From assembly GCA_900315055.1 (NCBI GenBank), contig OMXP01000005.1, forward strand, positions 1-64,000: a stretch of 64,000 nt of DNA, read 5' to 3'. The position numbers were made by a program, and so were the translations under genes. Shown piece after piece: positions 26,995-35,474 of this stretch. Origin of the DNA: an uncultured Lachnospiraceae bacterium. Its GTDB lineage: Bacteria; Bacillota; Clostridia; Lachnospirales; Lachnospiraceae. The notes below the pieces were generated by a model. The model saw only the letters and a program-made list of their open reading frames with translations. It was not told where the DNA came from and did not search any database. The number at the start of each line of letters is the position of its first letter. Position 1 is the stretch's first letter.

Positions 26995-28987
26995 GTTTTA
27001 CCTTTACAACGGTCTTTGTATAGAGAGCATCGAGGTCATCGAGTGCCTTCGGCGACTTCAGAAACAGGCGCATCCGCGCAAGATCCCCCTTCGTGGCACA
27101 GGGAGCCTGTTCCATGACCGCAAGAATCCGCTCTTTTTTTGCCTGCATCTTCTCCTCGAGGCGCCTTGCATACGCTTCACACCCGGCACTTCTTCGAAAA
27201 TCCAGATCGTAAAAGAGAAGACGACGATAGTAGTAGTACTCGGCCTTCAGAGAGATCTCCGGATACCCGGACGTCCGAAGGAGAAAAATCTGCTCCTCAA
27301 AGAAGGGGAACTCGTCGCGGAATCGCCGCTCCCCCGCCTTCTCATTCATGATGCTGCCGGACCGGTTCGTGACATAGTTGTAGAAGGGCTTTGTGCCGAC
27401 CGCCACCGACTCAGCAGACAGCAGTGCCCTCGTCGTGTAGAGGATATCCTCTGAGTTATGTCCCTTCGGGAAGGTCAGCCCCTCCACCGCTTCTCTCCGG
27501 AACAGCTTGCTCCAGACGCTGTTGTAGATGATGACGGGCGCCGCGTTTCCGGTAAGGCTCATGGAAACGAAGTTATCCAGGGCTTTTTCCCGGCCCAATA
27601 ATACGCTTGCAGAAAGTGCATCGTCAACGCGGCCGGTTCCCGGTATCTTTGACAGAGGAGCATTCTCGTCTGCCTCCCGGTAGCGGACCGTAGCGATGTC
27701 CGCGCCGGTTCTTTGAATGGCCTTCACCAGGTATTCGATCATGTCGGGATCGTAAAAGTCATCCCCGTCAAGATACCCGATGTACGCTCCGCCTGCGATT
27801 TTGAGTCCCGCATTTCTCGCATCGGAGAGGCCACCGTTCTCCTTGTGGATCACGCGGACTCGATTGTCTTTTTTGGCATACGCATCGAGGATCTGTCCCG
27901 TAGCGTCCGTGGAGCCGTCATCGACGGCGATGATCTCGAGGTTTTCATAGGTCTGCAAAAGGCACGAGTCCATCGCCCGGCGGACGAAGGCGTCCACGTT
28001 GCAGCAGGCAACGATGACGGAGACGAGAGGTTCTTTCCTCTCCTTTCCCGTAACGATCTCTCCCCGGGGACTTACGAGGGTCATGTCCTTCGTGTAGATA
28101 TCCCTTGCGGAGAGTTCCCGCCCGTTCCGCCTGTGAATCCAGAGGGACGGTGCAAGGACGATCTTATCCTTCGCCTTCCCAAGCCAGGCTCCCCACCAGG
28201 AAAAGCTGCTGTTTGCGATGATGAAGTGATCGCACAGCTGCATGAGATACAGGTCAAGATCCCCGTTCTCCTCGTTGTTCCCGGTAAGGAGCGTAAAGTC
28301 CTCTGCCTGATCCTGCTGCCGGATAAAATCTCCTGCCTTCTCTTCATCATTGGAAAAGACAAAGAAGTGAACGCCCGGCACATGGGAGCGCATATACGCG
28401 ATCGCAGCATCGTAGTACTCTCCCGTCGTAATCCCGCCGTAGACGTCCGCCTTTGCGACATAGTCCCCGAAGCGAAGATGAATCGCACAGGAGGGCGAGC
28501 TGCCAAGAATCCGATCCCCCGCCGCAAGAGTTTCCGGTGATTGTTCCACCCGCTCCTTCCGGAAGGTGAATGCCTGCCGGACGTCCTTCTCCACCGCATC
28601 AAAGTATTTCTCACTCTGAAAACAGCCGGTAAAATACCCCGTCTCATCGGTCAGGAACGAGGGATCAAACGTCATCTCCTCTTCTCTTTTTTCGAGGGAG
28701 TGCCGGCCGGTGAGCTTCCTCCGGATGCGGGAGGAAAGATGCAGATCCCCGTCAGTAAGCCGGATCAGATCCTCCCTTGAAGCCTTCGGGTACGTGATCC
28801 CGAAAGCCTTCTCCAGCATGGGCTTTCGCTGCACATAGCGGGAGTCCGTGTCCTTTTCGCGAAGAGCGTATTCCGTGAAGTCATCGATTGTGACGTCCCG
28901 GTGCAGCGCCTTCAGGTGAAGGAACAGGGCATACTGGAACATCTGGTTGCCGAGTCCCCCCGACAGCTGAAGAATGATAGTACTCAT
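26981..28987 (-). CDS. Fusion of GT11 fucosyltransferase-like and GT2 glycosyltransferase
   Basis: 668 aa. Residues 1 to about 300 form a GT11 domain: 'LSGGLGNQMFQYALFLHL' at 8-25, 'HLRFGDY' at 170-176 (Phe for the second Arg of HxRRGDY) and 'ANSSFSWWGAWLG' at 258-270. Residues from about 320 form a GT2 domain: 'LVSVIVACCNVDAFVRRAM', 'AVDDGSTDATG' (DDGS 356-359), 'YLDGDDFYDPDM' and a late 'SEDILYT' acceptor motif. A basic linker of about 20 aa joins them. The frame is unbroken and each half looks intact, so one protein may add two successive sugars. The ATGA overlap with asnB couples translation. Confidence 0.88.
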   Translation of the reverse strand: MSTIILQLSGGLGNQMFQYALFLHLKALHRDVTIDDFTEYALREKDTDSRYVQRKPMLEKAFGITYPKASREDLIRLTDGDLHLSSRIRRKLTGRHSLEKREEEMTFDPSFLTDETGYFTGCFQSEKYFDAVEKDVRQAFTFRKERVEQSPETLAAGDRILGSSPSCAIHLRFGDYVAKADVYGGITTGEYYDAAIAYMRSHVPGVHFFVFSNDEEKAGDFIRQQDQAEDFTLLTGNNEENGDLDLYLMQLCDHFIIANSSFSWWGAWLGKAKDKIVLAPSLWIHRRNGRELSARDIYTKDMTLVSPRGEIVTGKERKEPLVSVIVACCNVDAFVRRAMDSCLLQTYENLEIIAVDDGSTDATGQILDAYAKKDNRVRVIHKENGGLSDARNAGLKIAGGAYIGYLDGDDFYDPDMIEYLVKAIQRTGADIATVRYREADENAPLSKIPGTGRVDDALSASVLLGREKALDNFVSMSLTGNAAPVIIYNSVWSKLFRREAVEGLTFPKGHNSEDILYTTRALLSAESVAVGTKPFYNYVTNRSGSIMNEKAGERRFRDEFPFFEEQIFLLRTSGYPEISLKAEYYYYRRLLFYDLDFRRSAGCEAYARRLEEKMQAKKERILAVMEQAPCATKGDLARMRLFLKSPKALDDLDALYTKTVVKVKHGRD

Positions 28988-30897
28988 CGTCCTAAATAGT
29001 GCTCATACCACTGCTGGAAGACAAAAAAGCTCCAGCAAAGCTTTGAATAATTGCGTCCTGTCGCCGGCCCCGCATCTCCGGTATCCATAAATGCCCGCAC
29101 AAGGTCCTGTGTGTATTCCGGATCAAAGAGTCCCTGCTTTCTCAAATATGCGGGGTCCGCATAGGACAGAAGCTGCTCCTTCAACGGTCCCCGAAGCCAT
29201 TTCGAGAGCGGTACGGAAAAGCCTTTCTTCGGGCGATCGAGCAGGTCTTTCGGGATGTAATCATAGGCGATGTCCTTGAGGATGTACTTCTTGATACCGT
29301 TGTGGTACTTGAAACTGTGATCGATCCGGAAGGAATATTCCATGACATCCCGGTCGAGGATCGGGCAGCGGCACTCCAGGGAGTACTTCATCGAGGCCCG
29401 GTCCACCTTGGCGAGAATGTCCCCCGGCAGGTAGGTATCCATGTCAAGGAGCATGCGTCGGATCTGCCAGTTTGAGACCCCATAGCCCGTCTCCTGCGGA
29501 TAAAGTACCGGGACGGAGCGCCTCTCCCCGTCGATGACCATCTTCCTTGCCGCGCTCACATAGGAAGAGCCTGCGAACTGCGTCTGAATCTCCGGGATCC
29601 GGTTTTTCGAGATGACCTGCACCTTGAAGGGATAATGATCCTCCAGACGGGTCTCTCCCAGCGGGATCTGTCCGACAAGATGGGCAAGGGATCCGAGTGT
29701 GTCAAAGCGCTGTGCGCGTGCTACATAATCATAGATGCTGTAGCCGCAGAAGAATTCATCCCCGGCATCCCCGGAGAGGGCCACCGTCACGTGTTCCCGC
29801 GCAAGCTTTGAGACCAGCATCGTCGGGATCTGGGACGAGTCCGCCATGGGCTCGTCAAAGTACTGCGGCAGGCTCTCCACAAGGTCGAACATGTCCTTCT
29901 CGCCGATGTAAAGCTCCGTGTGATCGCAGCCAAGGTGATCTGCGACCTTCTTGGCATACTCTGCCTCGTTGTATTCCTTCTCGGAAAATCCGATCGAAAA
30001 CGTATGCAGCGGTGTGGATCCCAGGTGCTCCTGCGCAAGGGCGGAGACAAGGGACGAGTCATAGCCGCCCGAGAGGAAGGCTCCGAGGGGCACATCAGAG
30101 ATCATGCGGTAGGCGGTTGCCTTCTGCAGAAGGGCTTTGAGCTGTGCCTTCGCCTCCTGATAATCCGTCACCGGATTCTTCTGCATCTCATGGTAGACGT
30201 CCGCCACTGTCCAGTAGCGCTCCTGCGTAAACTTCGTCCGGTGCTCCGTCGTCTCGACGGTCAGGATACAGCCGGGCTCGAGCTTGTAGACGTTCGTGAA
30301 GATCGTGTCGATCGCATTGATGTACTGATGGTAAAGAAACCGCGGCAGAACCTCCCGCCGGATGCTCTCGGAAAAGCCCGGGCAGGCAATGAGAGGTTTC
30401 AACTCACTGGCAAATACAATTCCGTGGCTCGGCCTGTCGTCCCAGTAGTAGAGGGGCTTTACGCCCATGCGGTCCCGGACCAGATAGAACTTTTCCGTCT
30501 GCCGGTCATAGAGGGCGAAGGCAAACATTCCGTTGAACTTCTCCACGGCCTTCCGGATGCCCCACTTCAGATACGCGGCGATGATCACCTCGGTGTCACA
30601 GTTTGACCGGAAGGGGTACTCCGGCAGTTCCTTTTTGATCTCCTGATAATTGTAGATCTCCCCGTTGTAGACAAGACTGACTCTCCCGTCCGGGGAGTGC
30701 ATCGGCTGATGGCCAAGCGGCGAGAGATCGAGAATCGAGAGCCTTCTCTGTGCCATGCCGATCGTATAGCCCGCAGGGCCCTCGAACACCTCTGCTCCGG
30801 AATCATTCGGCCCTCGTTTGATCATGGTGTCGTTCATGGCGCGAAGATTTTCCAGAGGAATGACACGCTGTTCCATGTAGCCGCAGATTCCGCACAT
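28984..30897 (-). CDS. asnB: AsnB-type glutamine-dependent amidotransferase
   Basis: 637 aa from the ATG at 30897 with AAAGGAG upstream. Cys2 of 'MCGICGYMEQ' is the glutaminase nucleophile after Met removal. The class II amidotransferase domain continues with 'SLVYNGEIYNY' and 'SNCDTEV'. The C-terminal synthetase domain has 'LSGGYDSSLVSALA' (ATP-pyrophosphatase loop) and 'LSGDAGDEFFCGY'. Either asparagine synthetase or, as known for WbpS-like enzymes of O-antigen loci, an amidating enzyme for uronic acids. Its place inside cluster A favours glycan amidation; the sequence does not prove it. Confidence 0.88.
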   Translation of the reverse strand: MCGICGYMEQRVIPLENLRAMNDTMIKRGPNDSGAEVFEGPAGYTIGMAQRRLSILDLSPLGHQPMHSPDGRVSLVYNGEIYNYQEIKKELPEYPFRSNCDTEVIIAAYLKWGIRKAVEKFNGMFAFALYDRQTEKFYLVRDRMGVKPLYYWDDRPSHGIVFASELKPLIACPGFSESIRREVLPRFLYHQYINAIDTIFTNVYKLEPGCILTVETTEHRTKFTQERYWTVADVYHEMQKNPVTDYQEAKAQLKALLQKATAYRMISDVPLGAFLSGGYDSSLVSALAQEHLGSTPLHTFSIGFSEKEYNEAEYAKKVADHLGCDHTELYIGEKDMFDLVESLPQYFDEPMADSSQIPTMLVSKLAREHVTVALSGDAGDEFFCGYSIYDYVARAQRFDTLGSLAHLVGQIPLGETRLEDHYPFKVQVISKNRIPEIQTQFAGSSYVSAARKMVIDGERRSVPVLYPQETGYGVSNWQIRRMLLDMDTYLPGDILAKVDRASMKYSLECRCPILDRDVMEYSFRIDHSFKYHNGIKKYILKDIAYDYIPKDLLDRPKKGFSVPLSKWLRGPLKEQLLSYADPAYLRKQGLFDPEYTQDLVRAFMDTGDAGPATGRNYSKLCWSFFVFQQWYEHYLGR

Positions 30898-30914
30898 TGC
30901 CCGCTCCTTTCTCG

Positions 30915-32177
30915 TTATACCAGATAGTAATGATCTGCATCCTGTGTGGCAGCAAGGTACCACTTCTCCATGCAGGGAGCTGCCGTCTCGATATCAAAGC
31001 CTGCTCTCTGAAGGGAGGTCAGTGCCTCGTCCGAGCACTCCTTCCGATCCCCCGGCTTCTCAATGACCTCCCGGATCCTGTCGACCCATTGGGATGGATC
31101 CGAAAGCGGAACCCGCATCACCCTCTTCGTCACACAGACCTCGTCGGTGATGGCATCGGAGATCACGCAGGACAGGCCGGAGGCCTGCGCCTCCACCACC
31201 GTTCCGGGAAGTCCCTCGTAGAGAGACGGAAACACAAAGGCATCAAAGGCCTGATACATCTTCCTTGTTCTCTCCCTGTCGCACAGTCCCGCATAGATCA
31301 CCTGATCCGTGAGATGACGCTCCGCAAAGGCTTCCTTTGTCTTTGTCTGATCTCCCCGTCCCACAAAGAGGATAACGATTCTCCTGCCCGGAAATTTCTC
31401 CTTCAAATCGGATAAGACCGGCGCCAGATACGCCTGGTTCTTAACCGGGTCAAAGCGTCCCACATGGCCGAGGACAATGTCGTCCTCTCCGATCCCGAAC
31501 TCTCCCCGGATCGCAGCTCTTGCAGCAGAATCAAAGGCAAAGCTTCTGACATCGAGCGCATTCGGCACAACCTGCACGGCGCCGAGGCGCTTTGCAATCG
31601 AGGCCGTATTGACTGCCTCTAGAGGCTTCGCCTCACAGGCCTTTTTCCCGAAGACCGAGAGGGCGGCAGGGCGTGAGCACGAGAGCATGTAGCCGCACTT
31701 TTTGAAGAGCGATGCGCGGAACAGTCTTGTCGCAACGCCGCGGATTCCCGCATCGACCCCGGCAGACCTTGCATGGGCGATCGTCACCGGAACGCCCGCC
31801 TTCTTTGCCGCGGGCAGATAGATCGAAGCCGTACTTGTCATATGCCCCTCCACGGCGGCAAAGTCGTGATGGGACGCAAAGAAGGCCGACACCGCCCTCT
31901 CATAGGCCGGAAGGTTCGTCCCGGTAAATCTTGGCAGCACAAAAATCCGACCCCCGAGGGATCGGATCTTCGCATCAAAGTCCTCTGCCGGGCGGACTTT
32001 GCTGAGTTCCTCTGACGAAGTTCCGTGGATCTTTGCAAGGTCCTCCTTCGTCGGCGCATAGTGGCAGAGAAAATCAAACTGAACCTTCGTCCTGTCGATG
32101 TGCTCGTACAGATCCATGGTTCTCGTCTCTGCCCCGCCCATGTTCAGTTTTCCGAAGACATGAAGAATACGGATCAT
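30915..32177 (-). CDS. GT4 family glycosyltransferase
   Basis: 420 aa. 'HVFGKLNMGGAETRTMDLY' at the N-terminus, 'GHVGRFDPVKNQAYL', 'FVGRGDQTK' and 'FPSLYEGLPGTVVEAQASGL' show a standard GT4/GT-B enzyme of the capsule type. It overlaps the upstream DUF2334 gene by four bases and is followed by asnB. The donor sugar cannot be read from sequence. Confidence 0.9.
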   Translation of the reverse strand: MIRILHVFGKLNMGGAETRTMDLYEHIDRTKVQFDFLCHYAPTKEDLAKIHGTSSEELSKVRPAEDFDAKIRSLGGRIFVLPRFTGTNLPAYERAVSAFFASHHDFAAVEGHMTSTASIYLPAAKKAGVPVTIAHARSAGVDAGIRGVATRLFRASLFKKCGYMLSCSRPAALSVFGKKACEAKPLEAVNTASIAKRLGAVQVVPNALDVRSFAFDSAARAAIRGEFGIGEDDIVLGHVGRFDPVKNQAYLAPVLSDLKEKFPGRRIVILFVGRGDQTKTKEAFAERHLTDQVIYAGLCDRERTRKMYQAFDAFVFPSLYEGLPGTVVEAQASGLSCVISDAITDEVCVTKRVMRVPLSDPSQWVDRIREVIEKPGDRKECSDEALTSLQRAGFDIETAAPCMEKWYLAATQDADHYYLV

Positions 32178-32914
32178 CGTTTTGCCATCACCTGTACCAG
32201 CGTGCGCTTTGAGAGAGCCTGCAGATGCTCCAGAAAAGCCCCTGCCGCTGTCCGCTCCACGGGTTCCATGGAGAGGTAGTCCCTGTAGTTTAACAGGTTT
32301 CCTCTCCTGAACAGATCCCTGTAGAAGGACAGTTCCCCTTCTGTCATCGTGTTCGGATGGATCACAAACGTCGTCGGATCATCGGATGTATCTTTCAGGC
32401 ACTGTCCCCGGTCAAACGAAATCGGATAGAACGTCATCCCCCTGTACCGGTACGGTCTTCTCCCGTAGCCATCGGTCATGCGGGTAAAGCCGTTTGCAAG
32501 AAGCGCCTGCAGCGTATTCTCATCGTAGGCATGCGCCGGGGCCATGAAGAGGTCCGTGTAAATGCCATGCCCCGCAAGGATCTGCTTTCCCTCCCGGATC
32601 ATCGAAGTCTGCACTTCAAGGGGGAGAGAAGCATATTCCGACTGGCGGTTTAAGGGAAACAGGCCGCCGTCCTTTGTCGTGTAGACATGGTGGAGCCCAT
32701 GCATCGCGATGGTCCATCCCTTCTCCTGCAGCTGCTTTACATAAGACCAGAAATCCGTGCGTTCCGGGTCAATGGCAAGCTTCGGATCCTTGCAGTCCGG
32801 CACCACGCCGATCAGTGGCAGGACATCTGCCTCATCGAGGAGACCCTTGATCTTCCCGAACTTTTCCCAGTCCATGCCGGGCGTGATGTCGTCCATTCGG
32901 ATGGCGATGCGCAT
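32174..32914 (-). CDS. DUF2334 polysaccharide deacetylase-like protein
   Basis: 246 aa. The catalytic-type motifs of the deacetylase (NodB-like) fold are visible: 'RMDDIT' (Asp pair, 6-11) and 'MHGLHHVY' (His residues of the metal site, about 78-85), plus 'FMAPAHAYD'. No signal peptide is seen, so it should act in the cytoplasm on a sugar nucleotide or lipid-linked sugar. It may remove an N-acetyl group during repeat-unit assembly. The start overlaps the epimerase stop by one base (TGATG). Confidence 0.78.
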   Translation of the reverse strand: MRIAIRMDDITPGMDWEKFGKIKGLLDEADVLPLIGVVPDCKDPKLAIDPERTDFWSYVKQLQEKGWTIAMHGLHHVYTTKDGGLFPLNRQSEYASLPLEVQTSMIREGKQILAGHGIYTDLFMAPAHAYDENTLQALLANGFTRMTDGYGRRPYRYRGMTFYPISFDRGQCLKDTSDDPTTFVIHPNTMTEGELSFYRDLFRRGNLLNYRDYLSMEPVERTAAGAFLEHLQALSKRTLVQVMAKR

Positions 32915-33888
32915 CAGAGGTTTTCCCGGTACCAGTCGATCGCAAGTGCGATGCCGGCCTTGAAATCATAGGAGGGATCGTAGCCAAGGTTCTTTCTTGC
33001 CTTCGAGATGTCCGCATTGGAGTCGCGGATATCTCCTGCTCTCGGCGGCCCGAAGACAGGCTCCACATCAACGCCCAGAGCATCACACAGGTCATGGTAG
33101 ACGTCGATCAGGTACTCGCGTCCGCCCGCGCCGATGTTGTAGGCCATGCCTGCCGCCTCGGAGGGTGCAAGGCAAGCCCTGAGGTTCCCCTCGATGACGT
33201 TGTCGATGTAGGTAAAGTCTCTGCTCTGTCTGCCGTCGCCGTTGATCGTCGGCCGCTCGCCGTGCATCAGCTGGCGCAGGAACTTCGGGATGACGGCCGC
33301 ATAGGCGCCGTTCGGATCCTGGCGTCTTCCGAAGACGTTGAAATAGCGAAGGCCGTAGGTATCCAGGCCGTACAGCTTCTTGTAGAGCTTTCCGTACTCC
33401 TCGTCGGTTCTCTTGGTCAGGGCATAGGGGGAGAGAAGCTCGCCCTCATTCCCCTCCTGCTTCGGGAGCTTTACGGAATCGCCGTAGACGGAGGAGCTCG
33501 ACGCATAGACGAACTTCTTTACCCCGTTCTCGCGGGATGCCTCCATCATGTTCAGGGTGCCGCGGATATTGATCTCCTCGTAGAGAAGCGGCATCTCGAT
33601 GCTGCGGGGAACCGAGCCCCAGGCGGCCTCGTTCATGACATAGTCCACGCCCTCGGTGGCCTTCTTGCAGGCATCAAGGTCGCGGATATCCTCCTTCAGG
33701 AACGTGAACCTGGGATTGTCCATGTGCTGCTGGATGTTTTCGATATGACCGGTGGAGAGGTTGTCCAGAACCCGGACCGTGTAGCCCATATTCAGGAGTG
33801 CCTCTGCGATGTTCGAGCCGATAAAGCCCGCACCGCCGGTGACAAGAAAGACCGAATCCTTCGGAAATGTCAGCTGTTCAAAACTCAT
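32914..33888 (-). CDS. NDP-sugar 4-epimerase (UDP-GlcNAc/UDP-glucose type)
   Basis: 324 aa from the ATG at 33888 with AAAGGAGAG upstream. NAD-binding 'TGGAGFIGSNIAEALL', 'YASSSSVYGDS' and the catalytic 'YALTKRTDEEYG' Tyr-x3-Lys are present. 'NVFGRRQDPNGAYAAVIPKF' is typical of the Gne/WbpP group acting on UDP-N-acetylhexosamines or their uronic acids. First gene of the tightly coupled run that extends to 10230. A 15-base inverted repeat precedes it at 33911-33925. Substrate choice is an inference. Confidence 0.88.
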   Translation of the reverse strand: MSFEQLTFPKDSVFLVTGGAGFIGSNIAEALLNMGYTVRVLDNLSTGHIENIQQHMDNPRFTFLKEDIRDLDACKKATEGVDYVMNEAAWGSVPRSIEMPLLYEEINIRGTLNMMEASRENGVKKFVYASSSSVYGDSVKLPKQEGNEGELLSPYALTKRTDEEYGKLYKKLYGLDTYGLRYFNVFGRRQDPNGAYAAVIPKFLRQLMHGERPTINGDGRQSRDFTYIDNVIEGNLRACLAPSEAAGMAYNIGAGGREYLIDVYHDLCDALGVDVEPVFGPPRAGDIRDSNADISKARKNLGYDPSYDFKAGIALAIDWYRENL

Positions 33889-33910
33889 AGTACTCTCCTT
33901 TTCAGATGCC

Positions 33911-33925
33911 GGAGAGCTGCTCTCC
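33911..33925. repeat. Perfect 15-base inverted repeat in the epimerase leader
   Basis: GGAGAGC (33911-33917), one spacer base, GCTCTCC (33919-33925). It lies 23 bases upstream of the epimerase start at 33888 and 28 bases past the DUF1934 stop. It could be an operator, a leader hairpin or part of a weak terminator. No T run follows it on the minus strand. Confidence 0.45.
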
Positions 33926-33952
33926 CCGGGCACCGCCTATTCTATCAGATTT

Positions 33953-34378
33953 TCAGACGATCGGATACGGAACGCAGGAGATCGTGACATGGCTCTCCTG
34001 CACCTTCTGCTCCCCCGCAAAAAGATCATAGAAGACCTCGAGCTCGATCTGCCGGTCATCGGAGGTGCCGACCAGTGCGATTTCCTTTGTCTCCACGGCA
34101 AAGTCCAGGGTCCCGGCCTCCGTCACACAGGGGAATTCAAAGTGACGCCCGACCTCAAAGTACATGTCCGAGTAGAGACCTCCCTTCCGGTGCATGGAAA
34201 GGCTCTTCTCGTCGAACTTTGCAAGGCAGGACTCCCCGCTCTTTTCATCGGTGTATCGAAGGAAGTGCTTTCCGTTCCGGAAACAGTAGCTTCCCCTCGT
34301 CTTCAGAATCACCGGCTCGTCCGTCACGCCTTCCTGCGTGTGCTCTCCCCGGATGATGATATAGACATCCTGTGTCAT
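33953..34378 (-). CDS. DUF1934 (YwiB-like) beta-barrel protein
   Basis: 141 aa with AAAGGAG upstream. The pattern of short beta strands ('VYIIIRGEHT', 'GSYCFRNGKHFLRYTDE', 'FEFPCVTEAGTLDF') and the length fit DUF1934, a calycin-like barrel common in Firmicutes, cytoplasmic and of unknown function. It follows the SGNH-like gene after 3 bases, so it belongs to the acyltransferase operon by position; any link to acylation is unproven. Confidence 0.8.
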   Translation of the reverse strand: MTQDVYIIIRGEHTQEGVTDEPVILKTRGSYCFRNGKHFLRYTDEKSGESCLAKFDEKSLSMHRKGGLYSDMYFEVGRHFEFPCVTEAGTLDFAVETKEIALVGTSDDRQIELEVFYDLFAGEQKVQESHVTISCVPYPIV

Positions 34379-34381
34379 GAA

Positions 34382-35464
34382 TTACTGCTCCTTTGCCTGC
34401 TCATACAGGCTGCTGTAGTCAAAGTTCTCGTAGAAGCCGATCTGCGCCTTTGCGTAGGAATCGACGTTGTCCTTCGTGATCTCGTCGTTTCCCGCTTTGA
34501 ACTGCGAGAGCATCCACGAGTTGATCTTAGGGCTGTAATGGCCGGCGTCCATGTAATTGGAAAGATCCGTTATGATCTCCGTTTCCATGTTAAAGGAAAA
34601 CACGCGGATGTTTCCGACCTCCAGCATCAGCTTTGTCGCAATCCTCTCCGCCTCCACCTGCTTTTCCAGTGTTCCCTCGCACAGAAGATTTCCCCACCAG
34701 ATGGCGGAGTAGGGCGTAAAGAAGCAGTAAAACGTGGTATCCGGATTCTCCTTTGCGATCTCGACGATGTTCTGTTCGACATTGTCCGTCAGGGTCTGAA
34801 TCTCCTCATCGGTCAATGCCTTCTGCTCTGCCTTCTGTCCCATGTCCGGACTGGCATCGCCAAGGGCTGCCGCAGCACTGTAATTTTCCCCGTAGGTTGC
34901 GCTGTAGTCGTCAAAGCTCGTGATGCCCCCGCTCTCTCCTCTGAGGTACCGAAGGAGTGTCGGCAGCGCATAGACCCCGAGTGCCGTGTTGTTGAACAGG
35001 TACTTGACGTCATTGAAGAGGTTATTGTCGTACAGATACGTCGGGAACGTCCCCATGTCGGTGCGCATCGCGTCCTTGTCCTCGACAAGGTGACTGTAGT
35101 CCAGTCCCCGCACGACGATCTGTATGTCGTCGTGCGTTGCAAAGGCAGTTTTCAGGTTGTCGCCGATCTCCTTATACGTTCCGCCGGGATATGGCACCTT
35201 GATGGACTGCGTGCCGAGGAGCAAATCCAGCTCCGAGGTCTTGAAGTTCTCCGTCATGCTGGTGCCGGTAATAACCGCGTTGTAGGAAAAGTGCTTTGTA
35301 ATGCCGTCGTTCTGGGACCTCTGCTCCCCAAGCTCATAGTAGAGCCCCTGGAGAGGTGCATGATAGTGAAAGAACGGATCGATCACGACCATCAGGGCGC
35401 CCACCGCCACAAGGAACATCAGAATCAGGATCAGGAACGTTTTCAGCCATTTCTTTGCTCTCAT
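34382..35464 (-). CDS. SGNH-like partner of the MBOAT acyltransferase
   Basis: 360 aa from the ATG at 35464, with GAGGGAG upstream; the longer frame would hide the signal anchor. Residues about 9-27 form one N-terminal span, and the rest is outside the membrane. 'ITGTSMTENFKTSEL' resembles block I of SGNH hydrolases (GxSxxxN), and 'YMDAGHYSPKI' near the C-terminus gives the Asp-x2-His pair. Such proteins (AlgJ/AlgX- or DltD-like in role) accept an acyl group passed by an MBOAT protein and transfer it to a glycan. The MBOAT gene is directly upstream with a 10-base gap. Confidence 0.75.
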   Translation of the reverse strand: MRAKKWLKTFLILILMFLVAVGALMVVIDPFFHYHAPLQGLYYELGEQRSQNDGITKHFSYNAVITGTSMTENFKTSELDLLLGTQSIKVPYPGGTYKEIGDNLKTAFATHDDIQIVVRGLDYSHLVEDKDAMRTDMGTFPTYLYDNNLFNDVKYLFNNTALGVYALPTLLRYLRGESGGITSFDDYSATYGENYSAAAALGDASPDMGQKAEQKALTDEEIQTLTDNVEQNIVEIAKENPDTTFYCFFTPYSAIWWGNLLCEGTLEKQVEAERIATKLMLEVGNIRVFSFNMETEIITDLSNYMDAGHYSPKINSWMLSQFKAGNDEITKDNVDSYAKAQIGFYENFDYSSLYEQAKEQ

Positions 35465-35474
35465 ATCCGCTCCC

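Noticed and set aside
32174-32914. DUF2334 protein as secreted peptidoglycan deacetylase
   Set aside because: There is no signal peptide or membrane span, and the gene is translationally coupled to cytoplasmic sugar-nucleotide enzymes, so an intracellular role is more likely.
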